64,000 bases of DNA from the NCBI RefSeq assembly GCF_019100565.1, contig NZ_JAHRID010000001.1, positions 1 to 64,000 of the forward strand. Direction: 5' to 3'. The position numbers and the translations under genes are program-made. Of the stretch, positions 18,024 through 28,102 are shown piece after piece; the first letter of the stretch is position 1; each line of letters begins with the position of its first letter. Below the pieces are notes generated by a model. That model was not told the DNA's origin, did not search any database, and saw only the letters and a list, made by a program, of their open reading frames with translations. The DNA is from Arsukibacterium indicum (lineage in GTDB: Bacteria; Pseudomonadota; Gammaproteobacteria; Enterobacterales; Alteromonadaceae).

Positions 18024-18437
18024 TTAAAGGGCCGCGCTTATTTTCGCAGCCAGCGCTTTTATTTTGTCCATATCGCCTTGCTCAGAACCGTGTCGCTTTA
18101 ATTTTGACAAATGAGTCGGTATTAAATGAAAATGCAGGTGCGGTACGCTCTGCCCTGCGCCCTCACCATTTAGCTGCATCAGCACAACACCTTCCACACC
18201 GAGCTCTGACTTTTGCGCCGCCATCACTTTTTGCACGGTTGTCATGGTATGGCTAAGCTGGTCAGCCGGAATATCCAGTAAGGTGACAGCCTCGAATTTA
18301 GGGATCACCAGTGCATGACCATCTGCCTGCGGCATAATATCCATAAACGCCAGGGTGTAGTCATCCTCGTACAGCTTAAAACTGGGTATTTCACCACGCA
18401 GAATTTTGGCAAAAATATTATTGGTATCGTAGCTCAT
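18024..18437 (-). CDS. HIT family nucleotide hydrolase
   Basis: This 137-residue cytosolic protein has the histidine-triad motif HLHFHLIP near residue 101, preceded by the family's NIFAKILRGEIP start and ADGHALVIP. HIT proteins hydrolyse nucleoside phosphoramidates or dinucleoside polyphosphates with the middle His as nucleophile. Size and motif order fit the HINT/YcfF-like branch rather than GalT. It lies downstream of fghA on the same strand after a 129-base gap holding a repeat end, so it is probably separate from the formaldehyde genes. Confidence 0.88.
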   Translation of the reverse strand: MSYDTNNIFAKILRGEIPSFKLYEDDYTLAFMDIMPQADGHALVIPKFEAVTLLDIPADQLSHTMTTVQKVMAAQKSELGVEGVVLMQLNGEGAGQSVPHLHFHLIPTHLSKLKRHGSEQGDMDKIKALAAKISAAL

Positions 18438-18526
18438 GCAATGCTCCTTGTTGCGGGCTGTTACAGCAAAGTAAGCTGATTATGCCAGTATCGAGAGCGA
18501 AATTACCAGTGGATGATAAATGAATA

Positions 18527-18551
18527 GCGACCGAAACGGGGTTCCAGCCGC
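18527..18551 (+). repeat. Solo copy of the frm-region repeat end
   Basis: These 25 bases match the repeat end at 21055-21079 with three mismatches (all G/A) and share the core AACGGGGTTC with both ends of the element at 19448-19655. It sits 3' of fghA, so every gene of the formaldehyde pair is bordered by this motif. Confidence 0.6.
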
Positions 18552-18566
18552 TTTTCAGAGTTTAGG

Positions 18567-19418
18567 TTAACCAACCAAAAACTTTGCGTGAAACTGAATA
18601 TGCTGCTCAATAAAACTGGCGATAAAGTAATAGCTGTGATCATAACCCTGCTGCAGCCGGACTTGCACATCTGCCCCGCTCTGTCTGGCCGCTGCCGATA
18701 AACTGTCCGTTTGCAATTGCTGTGGATAAAAGTTATCAGCAGTACCCTGATCCACTAAGATTGGTAACGCCTTTTGCGTTTTCGCCAGCAGCACTGAAGC
18801 GTCATAATGAACCCACTGGCTTTTATCATCGCCTAAATAGCCACTAAAAGCTTTGATACCCCAGGGGCTGTTGACAGGATTACAAATTGGCGAGAATGCT
18901 GATATTGAGCGGTAACGCTCAGGATTACGCAAGCCAATAACCAGCGCGCCATGGCCGCCCATAGAGTGGCCACTAATGGCCCGCACTGCTGATACCGGCA
19001 GTTCGGCTTCAACCAATGCTGGTAATTCACTGACGATATAGTCATACATCTGATAGTGTTTTACAAAAGGCTCACGGGTGGCATTGACATAAAAGCCGGC
19101 ACCTAAACCAAAATCGTAAGCACCGTCCGGATCATCCGGCACGCCTTCGCCGCGCGGGCTGGTATCGGGAATAATCAGCGCTATGCCAAGCTCTGCAGCA
19201 ACCCGCTGGGCGCCGGCTTTACCTGAGAAATTCTCATCAGTGCAGGTCAGACCCGACAGCCAATACAGCGCCGGTACCTTGCCGGTTTGTGCATGAGGCG
19301 GCAGAAATACCGAGAACTGCATTTCACAGTTGGTTACGGCTGACTGATGGGTAAACCTGATTTGTTTACCGCCAAAACAAAGTTGTTCGCTAACCCTGGT
19401 TAATGCTGAAGTTGTCAT
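18567..19418 (-). CDS. fghA: S-formylglutathione hydrolase
   Basis: This is a 283-residue alpha/beta hydrolase of the esterase D type. It hydrolyses S-formylglutathione to formate and glutathione, the second step of glutathione-dependent formaldehyde detoxification. The nucleophile is Ser152 in GHSMGGHG; the acid lies in DQGTADNF (near 228) and the base in GYDHSYYF (near 261). The family phrases LYWLSGLTCTDENF and DTSPRGEG are present. It lies downstream of frmA on the same strand, but a 208-bp structured repeat separates them, so co-transcription must read through that element or a second promoter exists. Confidence 0.93.
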   Translation of the reverse strand: MTTSALTRVSEQLCFGGKQIRFTHQSAVTNCEMQFSVFLPPHAQTGKVPALYWLSGLTCTDENFSGKAGAQRVAAELGIALIIPDTSPRGEGVPDDPDGAYDFGLGAGFYVNATREPFVKHYQMYDYIVSELPALVEAELPVSAVRAISGHSMGGHGALVIGLRNPERYRSISAFSPICNPVNSPWGIKAFSGYLGDDKSQWVHYDASVLLAKTQKALPILVDQGTADNFYPQQLQTDSLSAAARQSGADVQVRLQQGYDHSYYFIASFIEQHIQFHAKFLVG

Positions 19419-19441
19419 TGGCTTTCCTTATTGATGACGAC

Positions 19442-19662
19442 CAGAGAGGATTAGAACCCCGTTCTGGTCGCCGCAGAGTGTCTGAGCGAATAAGCTAGCA
19501 AAGACGACAAATTCGTCAGGAACGAATTTGAACAGCTTTAGCTGGCCTCTGGTGCCGGGCAGGACAGCCCGGCATAGTTGCTGTGGTGAGCCAGGGCGGG
19601 CGTTGTAATCCGGCCAGTCTCTATCTGCCAGAGTTTCTAAACGGGGTTCTAATCCGTCTCTG
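19442..19662 (-). repeat. Structured intergenic element with terminal inverted repeats (copy A)
   Basis: The ends are perfect 16-bp inverted repeats (19448-19463 and 19640-19655, GGATTAGAACCCCGTT), extended to about 22 bp with one gap. Inside are three further perfect hairpins: CAAATTCGT/ACGAATTTG (19508-19530), CAGC/GCTG (about 19533-19544) and GCCGGGC/GCCCGGC (19554-19573). Segments 19454-19487 and 19577-19605 recur in opposite orientation at 21039-21072 (31/34 identical) and 20988-21016 (27/29 identical). It has no coding capacity and resembles a MITE or an intergenic repeat of the lineage. It fills most of the 301-base gap between frmA and fghA. Confidence 0.75.
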
Positions 19663-19719
19663 TTCTGACATTGTCTTTGCCCAAAATATTTTGTTGTCCT
19701 GAGCCAGAATAATTAATTT

Positions 19720-20932
<1,213 letters not shown>

Positions 20933-20987
20933 AATGCAAATCAGTTTTGCGAATTTGTAATAGTAGGTCTGCAGGCAGCTTGCGTTG

Positions 20988-21079
20988 CAACGCCCGCCCT
21001 GGCTTGCCACAGCAACTCGCCCTTATGCCTGCGGCAGGGCTCAGACACTCTGTGGCAACCAAAACGGGGTTCCAACCGC
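20988..21079 (+). repeat. Partial, inverted copy of the frm-region element (copy B)
   Basis: Two blocks, 20988-21016 and 21039-21072, match copy A in reverse orientation at 27/29 and 31/34 bases. The roughly 90-base middle of copy A, with its AAATTCGT hairpin, is absent, and the left terminal repeat is not recognisable. The right end carries AAACGGGGTTCCAACC at 21062-21077. It lies upstream of frmA, within the 307-base gap before the LysR gene. Confidence 0.65.
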
Positions 21080-21145
21080 TGCCTTACCAGGCAAAGGCTA
21101 ACTAGATCTACCAAGCAGCCTGGTTTTCTGCACTCAAGGTATAGC

Positions 21146-22015
21146 ATGAAACAATGGACCGGAATTAGTGAATTTGTGGCAGTAGCCGAACAGCACAGCT
21201 TTACCAAAGCTGCCAAACAGCTGGGTATTTCGGTGGCTCAGGTCAGCCGTAATATTGCCGAGCTGGAGCAGCAGCTGGCCATTAAGCTGTTGTATCGCAC
21301 CACCCGCAACGTCAACCTGACCGAAGAAGGCAACCTGTATTTGCAGCACTGTCGCCACCTGGTCAGCAGTTTAGAAGAAGCCAACCGTACGCTGGCCAAT
21401 TTAAAAGCCACACCACGTGGTTTAATTAAACTGACTGCACCGGTGTTTTACGGTGAAACCCGCATTGCGCCACTGCTACATGATTTTTTAAGGCTTTACC
21501 CTGATACCGAACTGGATTTACAACTATCAAATAACAAGCTTGATTTAATTCAGGGCGGGTTTGATCTGGCTATCCGGCTGGGCACCCTGGAAAGCTCCAG
21601 CCTGATTGCCCGTAAACTGGCCAGCCGCACCCAATATGTTGTGGCTTCGCCGGCTTATCTTGCAGCAAACGGCACACCCACAAGTATCGCTGAGCTGGCG
21701 CAGCATCAGTGCTTAACCGGCACCGTCACCCAGTGGCGCTTTATTCAGCAGGGAAAAATACTGCAGTTTAAACCACAGGGCCGGATTATCTGTAACAGCG
21801 GTGTTGCGTTACTTGATGCCGCATTAAAAGGTTTAGGCTTAGTTCAACTGCCCGACTACTACCTGCTGGATAAACTGCAAACTGGCGAACTGGTTGCAGT
21901 ATTAAACGAGTTTCGTCAACCGGATGATGGCATTTGGGCGATATATCCGCAAAACCGCCATTTATCGGCCAAAGTGCGGGTGTTGGTTGACTACCTGGCA
22001 GAGCAATTAGCTTGA
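21146..22015 (+). CDS. LysR family transcriptional regulator
   Basis: The 289-residue protein has an N-terminal winged HTH (residues 3-62: FVAVAEQHSFTKAAKQLGIS, VSRNIAELEQQLAIKLLYRTTR) and a C-terminal periplasmic-binding-like effector domain. It belongs to the short CrgA/DmlR-like branch, ending with LVDYLAEQLA. It is transcribed away from frmA, so autoregulation and control of frmA are likely, perhaps sensing formaldehyde or a glutathione adduct (inference). The start ATG at 21146 begins the family pattern MKQWTGISEFVAV. A DsbA-like gene follows after 76 bases. Confidence 0.9.
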   Translation: MKQWTGISEFVAVAEQHSFTKAAKQLGISVAQVSRNIAELEQQLAIKLLYRTTRNVNLTEEGNLYLQHCRHLVSSLEEANRTLANLKATPRGLIKLTAPVFYGETRIAPLLHDFLRLYPDTELDLQLSNNKLDLIQGGFDLAIRLGTLESSSLIARKLASRTQYVVASPAYLAANGTPTSIAELAQHQCLTGTVTQWRFIQQGKILQFKPQGRIICNSGVALLDAALKGLGLVQLPDYYLLDKLQTGELVAVLNEFRQPDDGIWAIYPQNRHLSAKVRVLVDYLAEQLA

Positions 22016-22091
22016 ATTTGTGGTATTACGCCCACATGCTTTTGCAATAACCATGAGTTGTTACCTCAACACACAGTAAGGATTTGTCAGC

Positions 22092-22739
22092 ATGACAGCG
22101 TTAAAAATTGATTTAGTCTCTGACATCGCCTGCCCCTGGTGCGCGATTGGTTATGCCCGCTTACAGCAGGCACTGCAGACGTTACCCGACTTAAAGGTTA
22201 AGCTGGAATGGCATGCCTTTGAGCTTAACCCTGACAAAAACGCCCCACAAGAGCCTATTTTACCGGCACTTAGCCGCAAATATGGCCGCAGTGAAGATGA
22301 AATGCGCGCTGCCCAGGCCAATATGATGGATATTGCCAGTGAGCTTGGCCTTAATTTTGAAAAAATGCAGCAACGGTTTACCTGCAACACCTTTGATGCC
22401 CACCGCCTGGTGAAATGGGCGGCCACCGAAGATAAAGCTACTGCGATGAAACTGGCCTTGTTTGATGCTTATTTTGGCAAGGCGAAAGATGTCTCCGATA
22501 GCGAGGTATTGGCAGAGTGCGCCTCAAAATCCGGGCTGGATCAGGCAGAGGCTAAGCGTATTCTGGCAGGCGACGACTACGCAAAAGATGTCAGCGAGGA
22601 TATTGCTAATTACCAGCAGGCCGGCATTTCATCAGTGCCGGCGTTTATTATTAATCAGAAATACCTGATATCCGGCGCTCAGGAGCCAGAGCAACTGGCG
22701 CAAGCCCTGAAACAGATTACCAGCGAAAGCCCCTCTTAA
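22092..22739 (+). CDS. DsbA-family FrnE-like thiol oxidoreductase
   Basis: This 215-residue protein has a thioredoxin fold with inserted helical domain and an N-terminal active-site motif CPWC (Cys14, Cys17) directly after the first strand. There is no signal peptide, so it is cytosolic. It ends with the cis-Pro region SSVPAFIINQKYLISGAQ. The family includes FrnE/2-hydroxychromene-2-carboxylate isomerase-like proteins, some linked to oxidative stress. It has an AGGA site (22079-22082) ahead of the ATG. Its position after the LysR gene suggests a thiol-related stress module with frmA, but this is only context. Confidence 0.88.
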   Translation: MTALKIDLVSDIACPWCAIGYARLQQALQTLPDLKVKLEWHAFELNPDKNAPQEPILPALSRKYGRSEDEMRAAQANMMDIASELGLNFEKMQQRFTCNTFDAHRLVKWAATEDKATAMKLALFDAYFGKAKDVSDSEVLAECASKSGLDQAEAKRILAGDDYAKDVSEDIANYQQAGISSVPAFIINQKYLISGAQEPEQLAQALKQITSESPS

Positions 22740-22755
22740 CCTGTATTAATTAGCG

Positions 22756-23943
22756 CTATTGCAAAGATTCGAGCAGTAGCGCTATGCCCTGACCGCCACC
22801 AATACACATGGTCACCAAACCAAAGCGGCCCCGGATCCGTTTAAGTTCAGCTAACAGTTTAATGATCAGTATCGAACCGGTGGCGCCTACCGGATGGCCC
22901 AGCGCGATAGCACCACCATTAGGGTTAACTTTTGCAGGGTCCAGGCCCAGGGCCTGCTTAACTGCCTGTGCCTGCGCTGCAAAGGCTTCATTAGATTCGA
23001 TAACATCCAGGTCCGCAATCGTTAAACCGCTTTGCGCCAATACCTGTTGCACCGCAGGCACTGGTCCCAGCCCCATTACACCCGGCTCTACTCCGGCGAA
23101 AGCATAACTCAGGATACGGGCCCGCGGCTTTAAGCCGCGCTTGTTTGCCTCGGCCATACTGGTCAGTACCATCGCAGCCGCACCATCATTTAAACCCGAC
23201 GCATTACCCGGGGTAACAATACCAGCAGCTTTAAACGCCGGTTTTAATTTGGCCAGACTTGCCAGTGACGTATCGGCGCGAATATGCTCATCCTGATTAA
23301 ACTCCAGAACAGTACGGCCTACTTTTACCGTTAGCGGCACAATTTGTTCGCTAAAATATCCCTGCTGCTGCGCGTTGGCAGCCCGTTGCTGGCTGTTCAG
23401 GGCAAATGCATCTAAATCAGCACGGCTAAAGCCATATTTTTCAGCAACGTTTTCGGCGGTAATCCCCATATGACCGCTGCCAAAGGGATCGGATAAAATA
23501 CCCAGGGTTAAATCGGTAATACTGGCATGGCCCATCCGTATACCGCGCCGGGCGTTTGGTAACAAGTACGCACCGTTACTCATACTCTCGCTTCCGCCAG
23601 CCAATGCGATATGACTTTGCCCCAGCTGGATCATTTGCGCGGCCGATATCACCGCCTGAACGCCTGAACCACATAAGCGGTTAACGTTAAAAGCAGCAGA
23701 CGTTGGTGGCATGCCACTATTGAGTGCAATATGCCTTGCCAGATAGGCATCTGCCGGGCCAGTGGTAATAATATGGCCAAACACAGCATGATCAACATCA
23801 GCCGGCGAGACGTTAGCACGGTTCAGAGACTCCTGAGCGACTGCTGTGCCAAGTTCGGCCGGGCTCAACCCAGCCAAAGCACCGCCAAAACTGCCAATAG
23901 CCGTGCGGGCTCCATCCAGTATCACGATATCTGATAGTTTCAT
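22756..23943 (-). CDS. Acetyl-CoA acetyltransferase (thiolase)
   Basis: This is a 395-residue type II thiolase. The acyl-accepting Cys91 lies in NRLCGSGVQ, NEAFAAQA supplies the Asn/Glu loop, GHPVGATG the His, and CIGGGQG the second Cys near 380. Biosynthetic thiolases condense two acetyl-CoA; the degradative reaction runs in reverse. The sequence fits AtoB/PhaA/BktB enzymes, but no PHB or acetoacetate genes are nearby, so the pathway is open. A YjbR-family gene ends three bases upstream on the same strand, so the two are co-transcribed. Confidence 0.9.
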   Translation of the reverse strand: MKLSDIVILDGARTAIGSFGGALAGLSPAELGTAVAQESLNRANVSPADVDHAVFGHIITTGPADAYLARHIALNSGMPPTSAAFNVNRLCGSGVQAVISAAQMIQLGQSHIALAGGSESMSNGAYLLPNARRGIRMGHASITDLTLGILSDPFGSGHMGITAENVAEKYGFSRADLDAFALNSQQRAANAQQQGYFSEQIVPLTVKVGRTVLEFNQDEHIRADTSLASLAKLKPAFKAAGIVTPGNASGLNDGAAAMVLTSMAEANKRGLKPRARILSYAFAGVEPGVMGLGPVPAVQQVLAQSGLTIADLDVIESNEAFAAQAQAVKQALGLDPAKVNPNGGAIALGHPVGATGSILIIKLLAELKRIRGRFGLVTMCIGGGQGIALLLESLQ

Positions 23944-23946
23944 TGA

Positions 23947-24306
23947 TTATTCCTGCTGTGCTAACAGTGGCCTTTTTGCTTTTGGCAGGCTTTTTACAAT
24001 CAGCTGATAAGAGTTGTCTATCTGGCGCTTTATCTCATTCTCTGGCACGCTGCCATCAAGTAGCACGGTGTTCCAATGCTGTTTATTCATGTGATAGCCG
24101 GGGGTAATTGCCGGGAAAATGTCCCTTAGCATTTGTGCTTCTGCCGGGTCGCATTTCAGGTTTACCCGGGCGATGCCGTCCTGTTCACTTAAAATAGCGA
24201 ATATCTTGCCTGTTTTATACACGTAAATATCAGGGCCAAAAGGAAAGTCCTCTACGCTTTGTAATTGCATCAGACAATAGTCACGACATTGTTCAAAACT
24301 AAACAT
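23947..24306 (-). CDS. MmcQ/YjbR family protein
   Basis: This is a 119-residue protein of the YjbR fold, which resembles a double-wing DNA-binding domain. The phrases FPFGPDIYVYKTGKIFA, LKCDP, PGYHMNKQHWNTV and IDNSYQLIVKSL are typical. The family's function is not established. The ATG at 24306 has an AGGGGG site six bases upstream and is preferred over the ATG at 24324, which lacks one. It precedes the thiolase by three bases and probably shares its transcript. Confidence 0.85.
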   Translation of the reverse strand: MFSFEQCRDYCLMQLQSVEDFPFGPDIYVYKTGKIFAILSEQDGIARVNLKCDPAEAQMLRDIFPAITPGYHMNKQHWNTVLLDGSVPENEIKRQIDNSYQLIVKSLPKAKRPLLAQQE

Positions 24307-24365
24307 CACTGCCCCCTCTTTCATCAGATAGTACGAAGGCCGGCTTTTTTCTAATCACGCCCTGA

Positions 24366-26402
24366 CTATTTAGTATACTTCTCCAGCCAGGCAAAGACTT
24401 CGTTGTACCAGCGCACCCTGTTATCTTTGTTTAAGATCCAGTGGTTTTCATCCGGGAAAATAACCAGACGTGAATCAATACCTTTGCGTTGCAGGTTAGT
24501 AAAGGCGCCTAAGCCCTGGGCGTATGGCACCCGGTAATCTTTTAAACCGTGGATCACCAGCATTGGCGTTTGCCATTTATCTGCATGGGCAGCCGGGTTA
24601 AATTTATTATAATCACTGCCCTCCTGCCAGGCTGGCCCGCCTAAATCATACTCCGGGAACCACAGCTCTTCGGTGCTGCCGTAAAAGCTTGGCATATCGT
24701 ATAAGCCGGCATGGTTAACCAGGCAATTAAAACCGGTTGGCCAGTTGCCGGCAATCCAGTTCATCATGTAACCACCGTAAGAGGCACCCAGGGCACAGGC
24801 ACGGTCACCATCAATCCACGGTTGCGCCTTCACAATGTACTCAAAGCCTTTTTTCAAATCTTCTAAAGGCTTACCACCCCAGTCACGGCTGATTGAATCG
24901 GTAAACGCCTGACCATAACCGGTAGAGCCATGAAAATCGACCATTACCACCGCATAGCCTTTGGCGGCATACATCTGGGCATTCCAGCGCTCGTTAAACA
25001 TATTACCGAAACTGCCCTGCGGGCCGCCATGGACTAAAAACGCCATTGGATATTTTTTGCTGGCTTCAAAATTCCAAGGTTTTACCAGATAACCATAAAC
25101 GGTGGCATCGTTGGCGCCTTTAAAACTGAACTGCTCATAGTCACCAAACTGCACCTGCTCACGCCATTTGGCGTTCACATCAGTTAACTGGGTTAACTGA
25201 CTGCCATCAGGGCTGATTTGAAATACTTCTGCCGGCATATCTAACCGGTGGTTGGTGAACACCAGTTTGTCACTGGCCACCTGTAAATTACCGGCATAGC
25301 CATTGCCATAGACTTTGCGCACATCACCAAAACTGGTGTTAATGGCAAAAATACTGTACTGCCCCAGATCCTGCGCCGTGACATAAATGGTACGGTTGTC
25401 GCTGCCAAACTGATAATCACTGACAGAGCGATCAAAGTCTGCCGCCAGCTCTTTACGCTGCCCGGTCACCATATCCAACAACATTAAACCAAAGCGGTCT
25501 GCTTCTGCGCCGGGTTTACTCATGGCTAAATAGGCCATAAAACGACCGTCTGCCGAGAATTTTGGTTTGGCGTCCCAGGCTTTATTATCTGCGGTTAAGT
25601 TAACTTTTTCGCCACCATTAACCGATACCTGAAAAATATCGTAGTTGGTATGCCAGGCCTGATCGTTAGCCGGTGCTTTAGCACTGAATACCAGATGCTG
25701 GTTATCAGGAGTAAACGCCACCTGATCTATACCGGCAATATCAGTGTCCCAGTCGCTAATTAAGTTTTTGGCATCGGTAACCATGCCATTATTTTCGGCA
25801 ACCGTCGCAATATGCAACTGACTACGATAAGGCGTGCGCCAATGGTCCCAGTGCCGCACCATCAGACTGTCGTAAACCAGGGCACTGTCTTTACGTTCTT
25901 TTTCAGCGGCTTTGGCATCGACAGTACATTGTAAGGTGGCGCAGCCCGGTAATACCGCGAGCGACAACGCCAGACTTTTGCCATCAGCCGCGACTTTGAA
26001 GCCTTCTACCGGCAGTGGTAAATCAGTCACTTGTAATGCTTCACCGCCAGTTAACGGTAAGCGCCATAGCTGGCTGCTGCCGCTGCGATCGGCCAGAAAA
26101 TATAACGCCTGGCCATCACTGCTAAAGGCCAGTGCCCGTTCACTGGCAGCGCTTTGAGTTAAGCGCAGCGCAGGCGTGTCTGCACGCAAATCTTTTAAAT
26201 AAATATCAGTGCTGGTATCGGCCGGTGTAAAGCCGCCGTTGCTTTGCACGTAAGCCAGATAGCGGCCATCGTTTGACAGACTGATTGCATTGATTTTGTT
26301 AAACTGGTTCAGGTGTTCGACCGTTAGTGGCGCTTTCGCTGCCAGTGGCGCGGCCAATGGTGCGGCAGCTAAGGCACTTAACAGCATCAGTGAGTATTTC
26401 AT
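24366..26402 (-). CDS. S9 family prolyl oligopeptidase-type peptidase, exported
   Basis: The 678-residue protein has a signal peptide (residues 1-22, Ala-rich), a beta-propeller of WD40-like/TolB repeats (about 30-410) and a C-terminal alpha/beta hydrolase domain (about 430-678). The catalytic Ser lies in GASYGGYMM, the acid in HGLKDYRVP and the His in FPDENHWI. It is a member of the DPP4/acylaminoacyl-peptidase branch that cleaves short peptides in the periplasm. A GGGGAG site precedes the ATG. It is likely monocistronic. Confidence 0.92.
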   Translation of the reverse strand: MKYSLMLLSALAAAPLAAPLAAKAPLTVEHLNQFNKINAISLSNDGRYLAYVQSNGGFTPADTSTDIYLKDLRADTPALRLTQSAASERALAFSSDGQALYFLADRSGSSQLWRLPLTGGEALQVTDLPLPVEGFKVAADGKSLALSLAVLPGCATLQCTVDAKAAEKERKDSALVYDSLMVRHWDHWRTPYRSQLHIATVAENNGMVTDAKNLISDWDTDIAGIDQVAFTPDNQHLVFSAKAPANDQAWHTNYDIFQVSVNGGEKVNLTADNKAWDAKPKFSADGRFMAYLAMSKPGAEADRFGLMLLDMVTGQRKELAADFDRSVSDYQFGSDNRTIYVTAQDLGQYSIFAINTSFGDVRKVYGNGYAGNLQVASDKLVFTNHRLDMPAEVFQISPDGSQLTQLTDVNAKWREQVQFGDYEQFSFKGANDATVYGYLVKPWNFEASKKYPMAFLVHGGPQGSFGNMFNERWNAQMYAAKGYAVVMVDFHGSTGYGQAFTDSISRDWGGKPLEDLKKGFEYIVKAQPWIDGDRACALGASYGGYMMNWIAGNWPTGFNCLVNHAGLYDMPSFYGSTEELWFPEYDLGGPAWQEGSDYNKFNPAAHADKWQTPMLVIHGLKDYRVPYAQGLGAFTNLQRKGIDSRLVIFPDENHWILNKDNRVRWYNEVFAWLEKYTK

Positions 26403-26472
26403 TGTTGCTCCCCTTCAGGATGATAAAAATTAAAGCAAAGCGCCGGTATCAACCAGCGCTTTAATATCGTTA

Positions 26473-28005
26473 TTATTTTGCTTTTAGTTTAGCGTCCAGT
26501 TCAGCAATATTTGCTTTCCAGATTGCCGGGCCCTGTTTATGCACGTTATTACCGTTGGAGTCTACCGCCACTGTTACCGGCATATCCTCCACTTCAAACT
26601 CGTAAATCGCTTCCATCCCTAAATCGGCAAAAGCAACCACCCGGGATTTTTTAATGGCTTTCGATACCAGATAAGCCGCACCGCCCACCGCCATTAAATA
26701 CACCGCTTTGTGTTTTTTAATGCTTTCTACTGTTAAATCGCCGCGCTCTGATTTACCTATCATCCCCAGCAAACCGGTTTGCGATAACATCATGTCGGTA
26801 AATTTATCCATCCGGGTAGCGGTAGTCGGGCCGGCCGGGCCAACCACTTCGTCACGCACTGCATCCACCGGGCCAACGTAGTAAATAAAGCGGTTTTTAA
26901 GGTCAACACCTTCAGGCAAGCCTTCGCCTTTGTTCAGCATATCAGCAATGCGTTTATGAGCCGCATCGCGACCGGTCAGCATTTTGCCGCTTAGCAGTAC
27001 GGTTTCACCAGCCTGCCAGCTTTGCACATCAGCCGGCGTCACGGTATCCAGGTTAACCCGACGAACATTGGCACCCAGTTCCCAGGTTACCTGTGGCCAG
27101 TCTTCCAGCTTAGGCGGCTTAATATCGGCCGGGCCACTGCCATCTAAGTGGAAATGCACATGACGGGTAGCCGCACAATTCGGGATCATCACTACCGGCA
27201 AACTGGCAGCATGGGTTGGTACGCTGTTTATTTTCACGTCAACCACGGTAGTTAAGCCACCTAAACCCTGAGCACCGATGCCCAGTTTGTTAACTTTTTC
27301 ATACAGCTCTAAGCGAAGTTTTTCATCAGCTGTTTCAGCGCCCTTCGCAATAAGCTCTTGAATATCCACCGGCTCCATCAGCGCTTCTTTTGCCAGCACT
27401 GCCGCTTTTTCGGCAGTACCGCCAATACCGATACCCAGCATACCCGGCGGACACCAGCCAGCGCCCATTTTCGGTAAGGTTTCCAGCACCCAATCAACAA
27501 TAGAATCTGACGGGTTAAGCATAGCCATCTTGGTTTTATTTTCTGAGCCACCGCCTTTGGCGGCGATCATTACCTCGACATGGTGGCCGGCGACTAAATC
27601 GATATGCACCACTGATGGCGTATTGTCTTTGGTATTTTTCCGTGCGCCGGCCGGGTCGGCAACAATAGAGGCGCGCAGCGGGTTATCCGGATTTAAATAG
27701 GCGCGACGGGTACCTTCGTCGACCATTTGCTGCACGGTCATGTCAGTTTTATCCCACTTCACATCCATGCCAATTTTGACGAAGCAGGTAACAATACCGG
27801 TGTCCTGACAAATGGGTCGGTGGCCTTCGGCCGACATGCGGGAATTGATCAGAATTTGGGCAATAGCGTCTTTGGCAGCTTTATTTTGCTCTTTATGATA
27901 AGCCTGCTCCAGCGCCTGGATAAAATCCAGCGGATGATAATACGAGATATACTGCAACGCATCTTCAATGCTCTCGATAAAGTCTTGTTGGCGAATGACC
28001 GTCAT
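26473..28005 (-). CDS. fumA: Class I fumarate hydratase (iron-sulfur)
   Basis: This 510-residue single-chain enzyme catalyses fumarate plus water to malate in the TCA cycle. It is the oxygen-sensitive [4Fe-4S] type, with cysteines in RPICQDTGIV, IPNCAATRH and the fumarase beta-domain GPTTATRMDKF placing it in the class I family. Full length matches FumA/FumB. Its divergent neighbour is pabB with a 97-base gap; no functional link is evident. An alternative name fumB would be equally valid without phylogeny. Confidence 0.93.
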   Translation of the reverse strand: MTVIRQQDFIESIEDALQYISYYHPLDFIQALEQAYHKEQNKAAKDAIAQILINSRMSAEGHRPICQDTGIVTCFVKIGMDVKWDKTDMTVQQMVDEGTRRAYLNPDNPLRASIVADPAGARKNTKDNTPSVVHIDLVAGHHVEVMIAAKGGGSENKTKMAMLNPSDSIVDWVLETLPKMGAGWCPPGMLGIGIGGTAEKAAVLAKEALMEPVDIQELIAKGAETADEKLRLELYEKVNKLGIGAQGLGGLTTVVDVKINSVPTHAASLPVVMIPNCAATRHVHFHLDGSGPADIKPPKLEDWPQVTWELGANVRRVNLDTVTPADVQSWQAGETVLLSGKMLTGRDAAHKRIADMLNKGEGLPEGVDLKNRFIYYVGPVDAVRDEVVGPAGPTTATRMDKFTDMMLSQTGLLGMIGKSERGDLTVESIKKHKAVYLMAVGGAAYLVSKAIKKSRVVAFADLGMEAIYEFEVEDMPVTVAVDSNGNNVHKQGPAIWKANIAELDAKLKAK

Positions 28006-28102
28006 GCTTACTTTTCCTCTAATGCCATTAATGGCTTAATCATTAACTATTGCAACCTGTGCTGGTATGATACCCCGCATCGAAAACAGCGGCTAGCCTT
28101 CT

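Noticed and set aside
20941-21216. Minus-strand 91-codon open frame before the LysR gene
   Set aside because: It overlaps the LysR coding start and the repeat copy B; Cys/Arg/Leu-rich composition looks like antisense translation.
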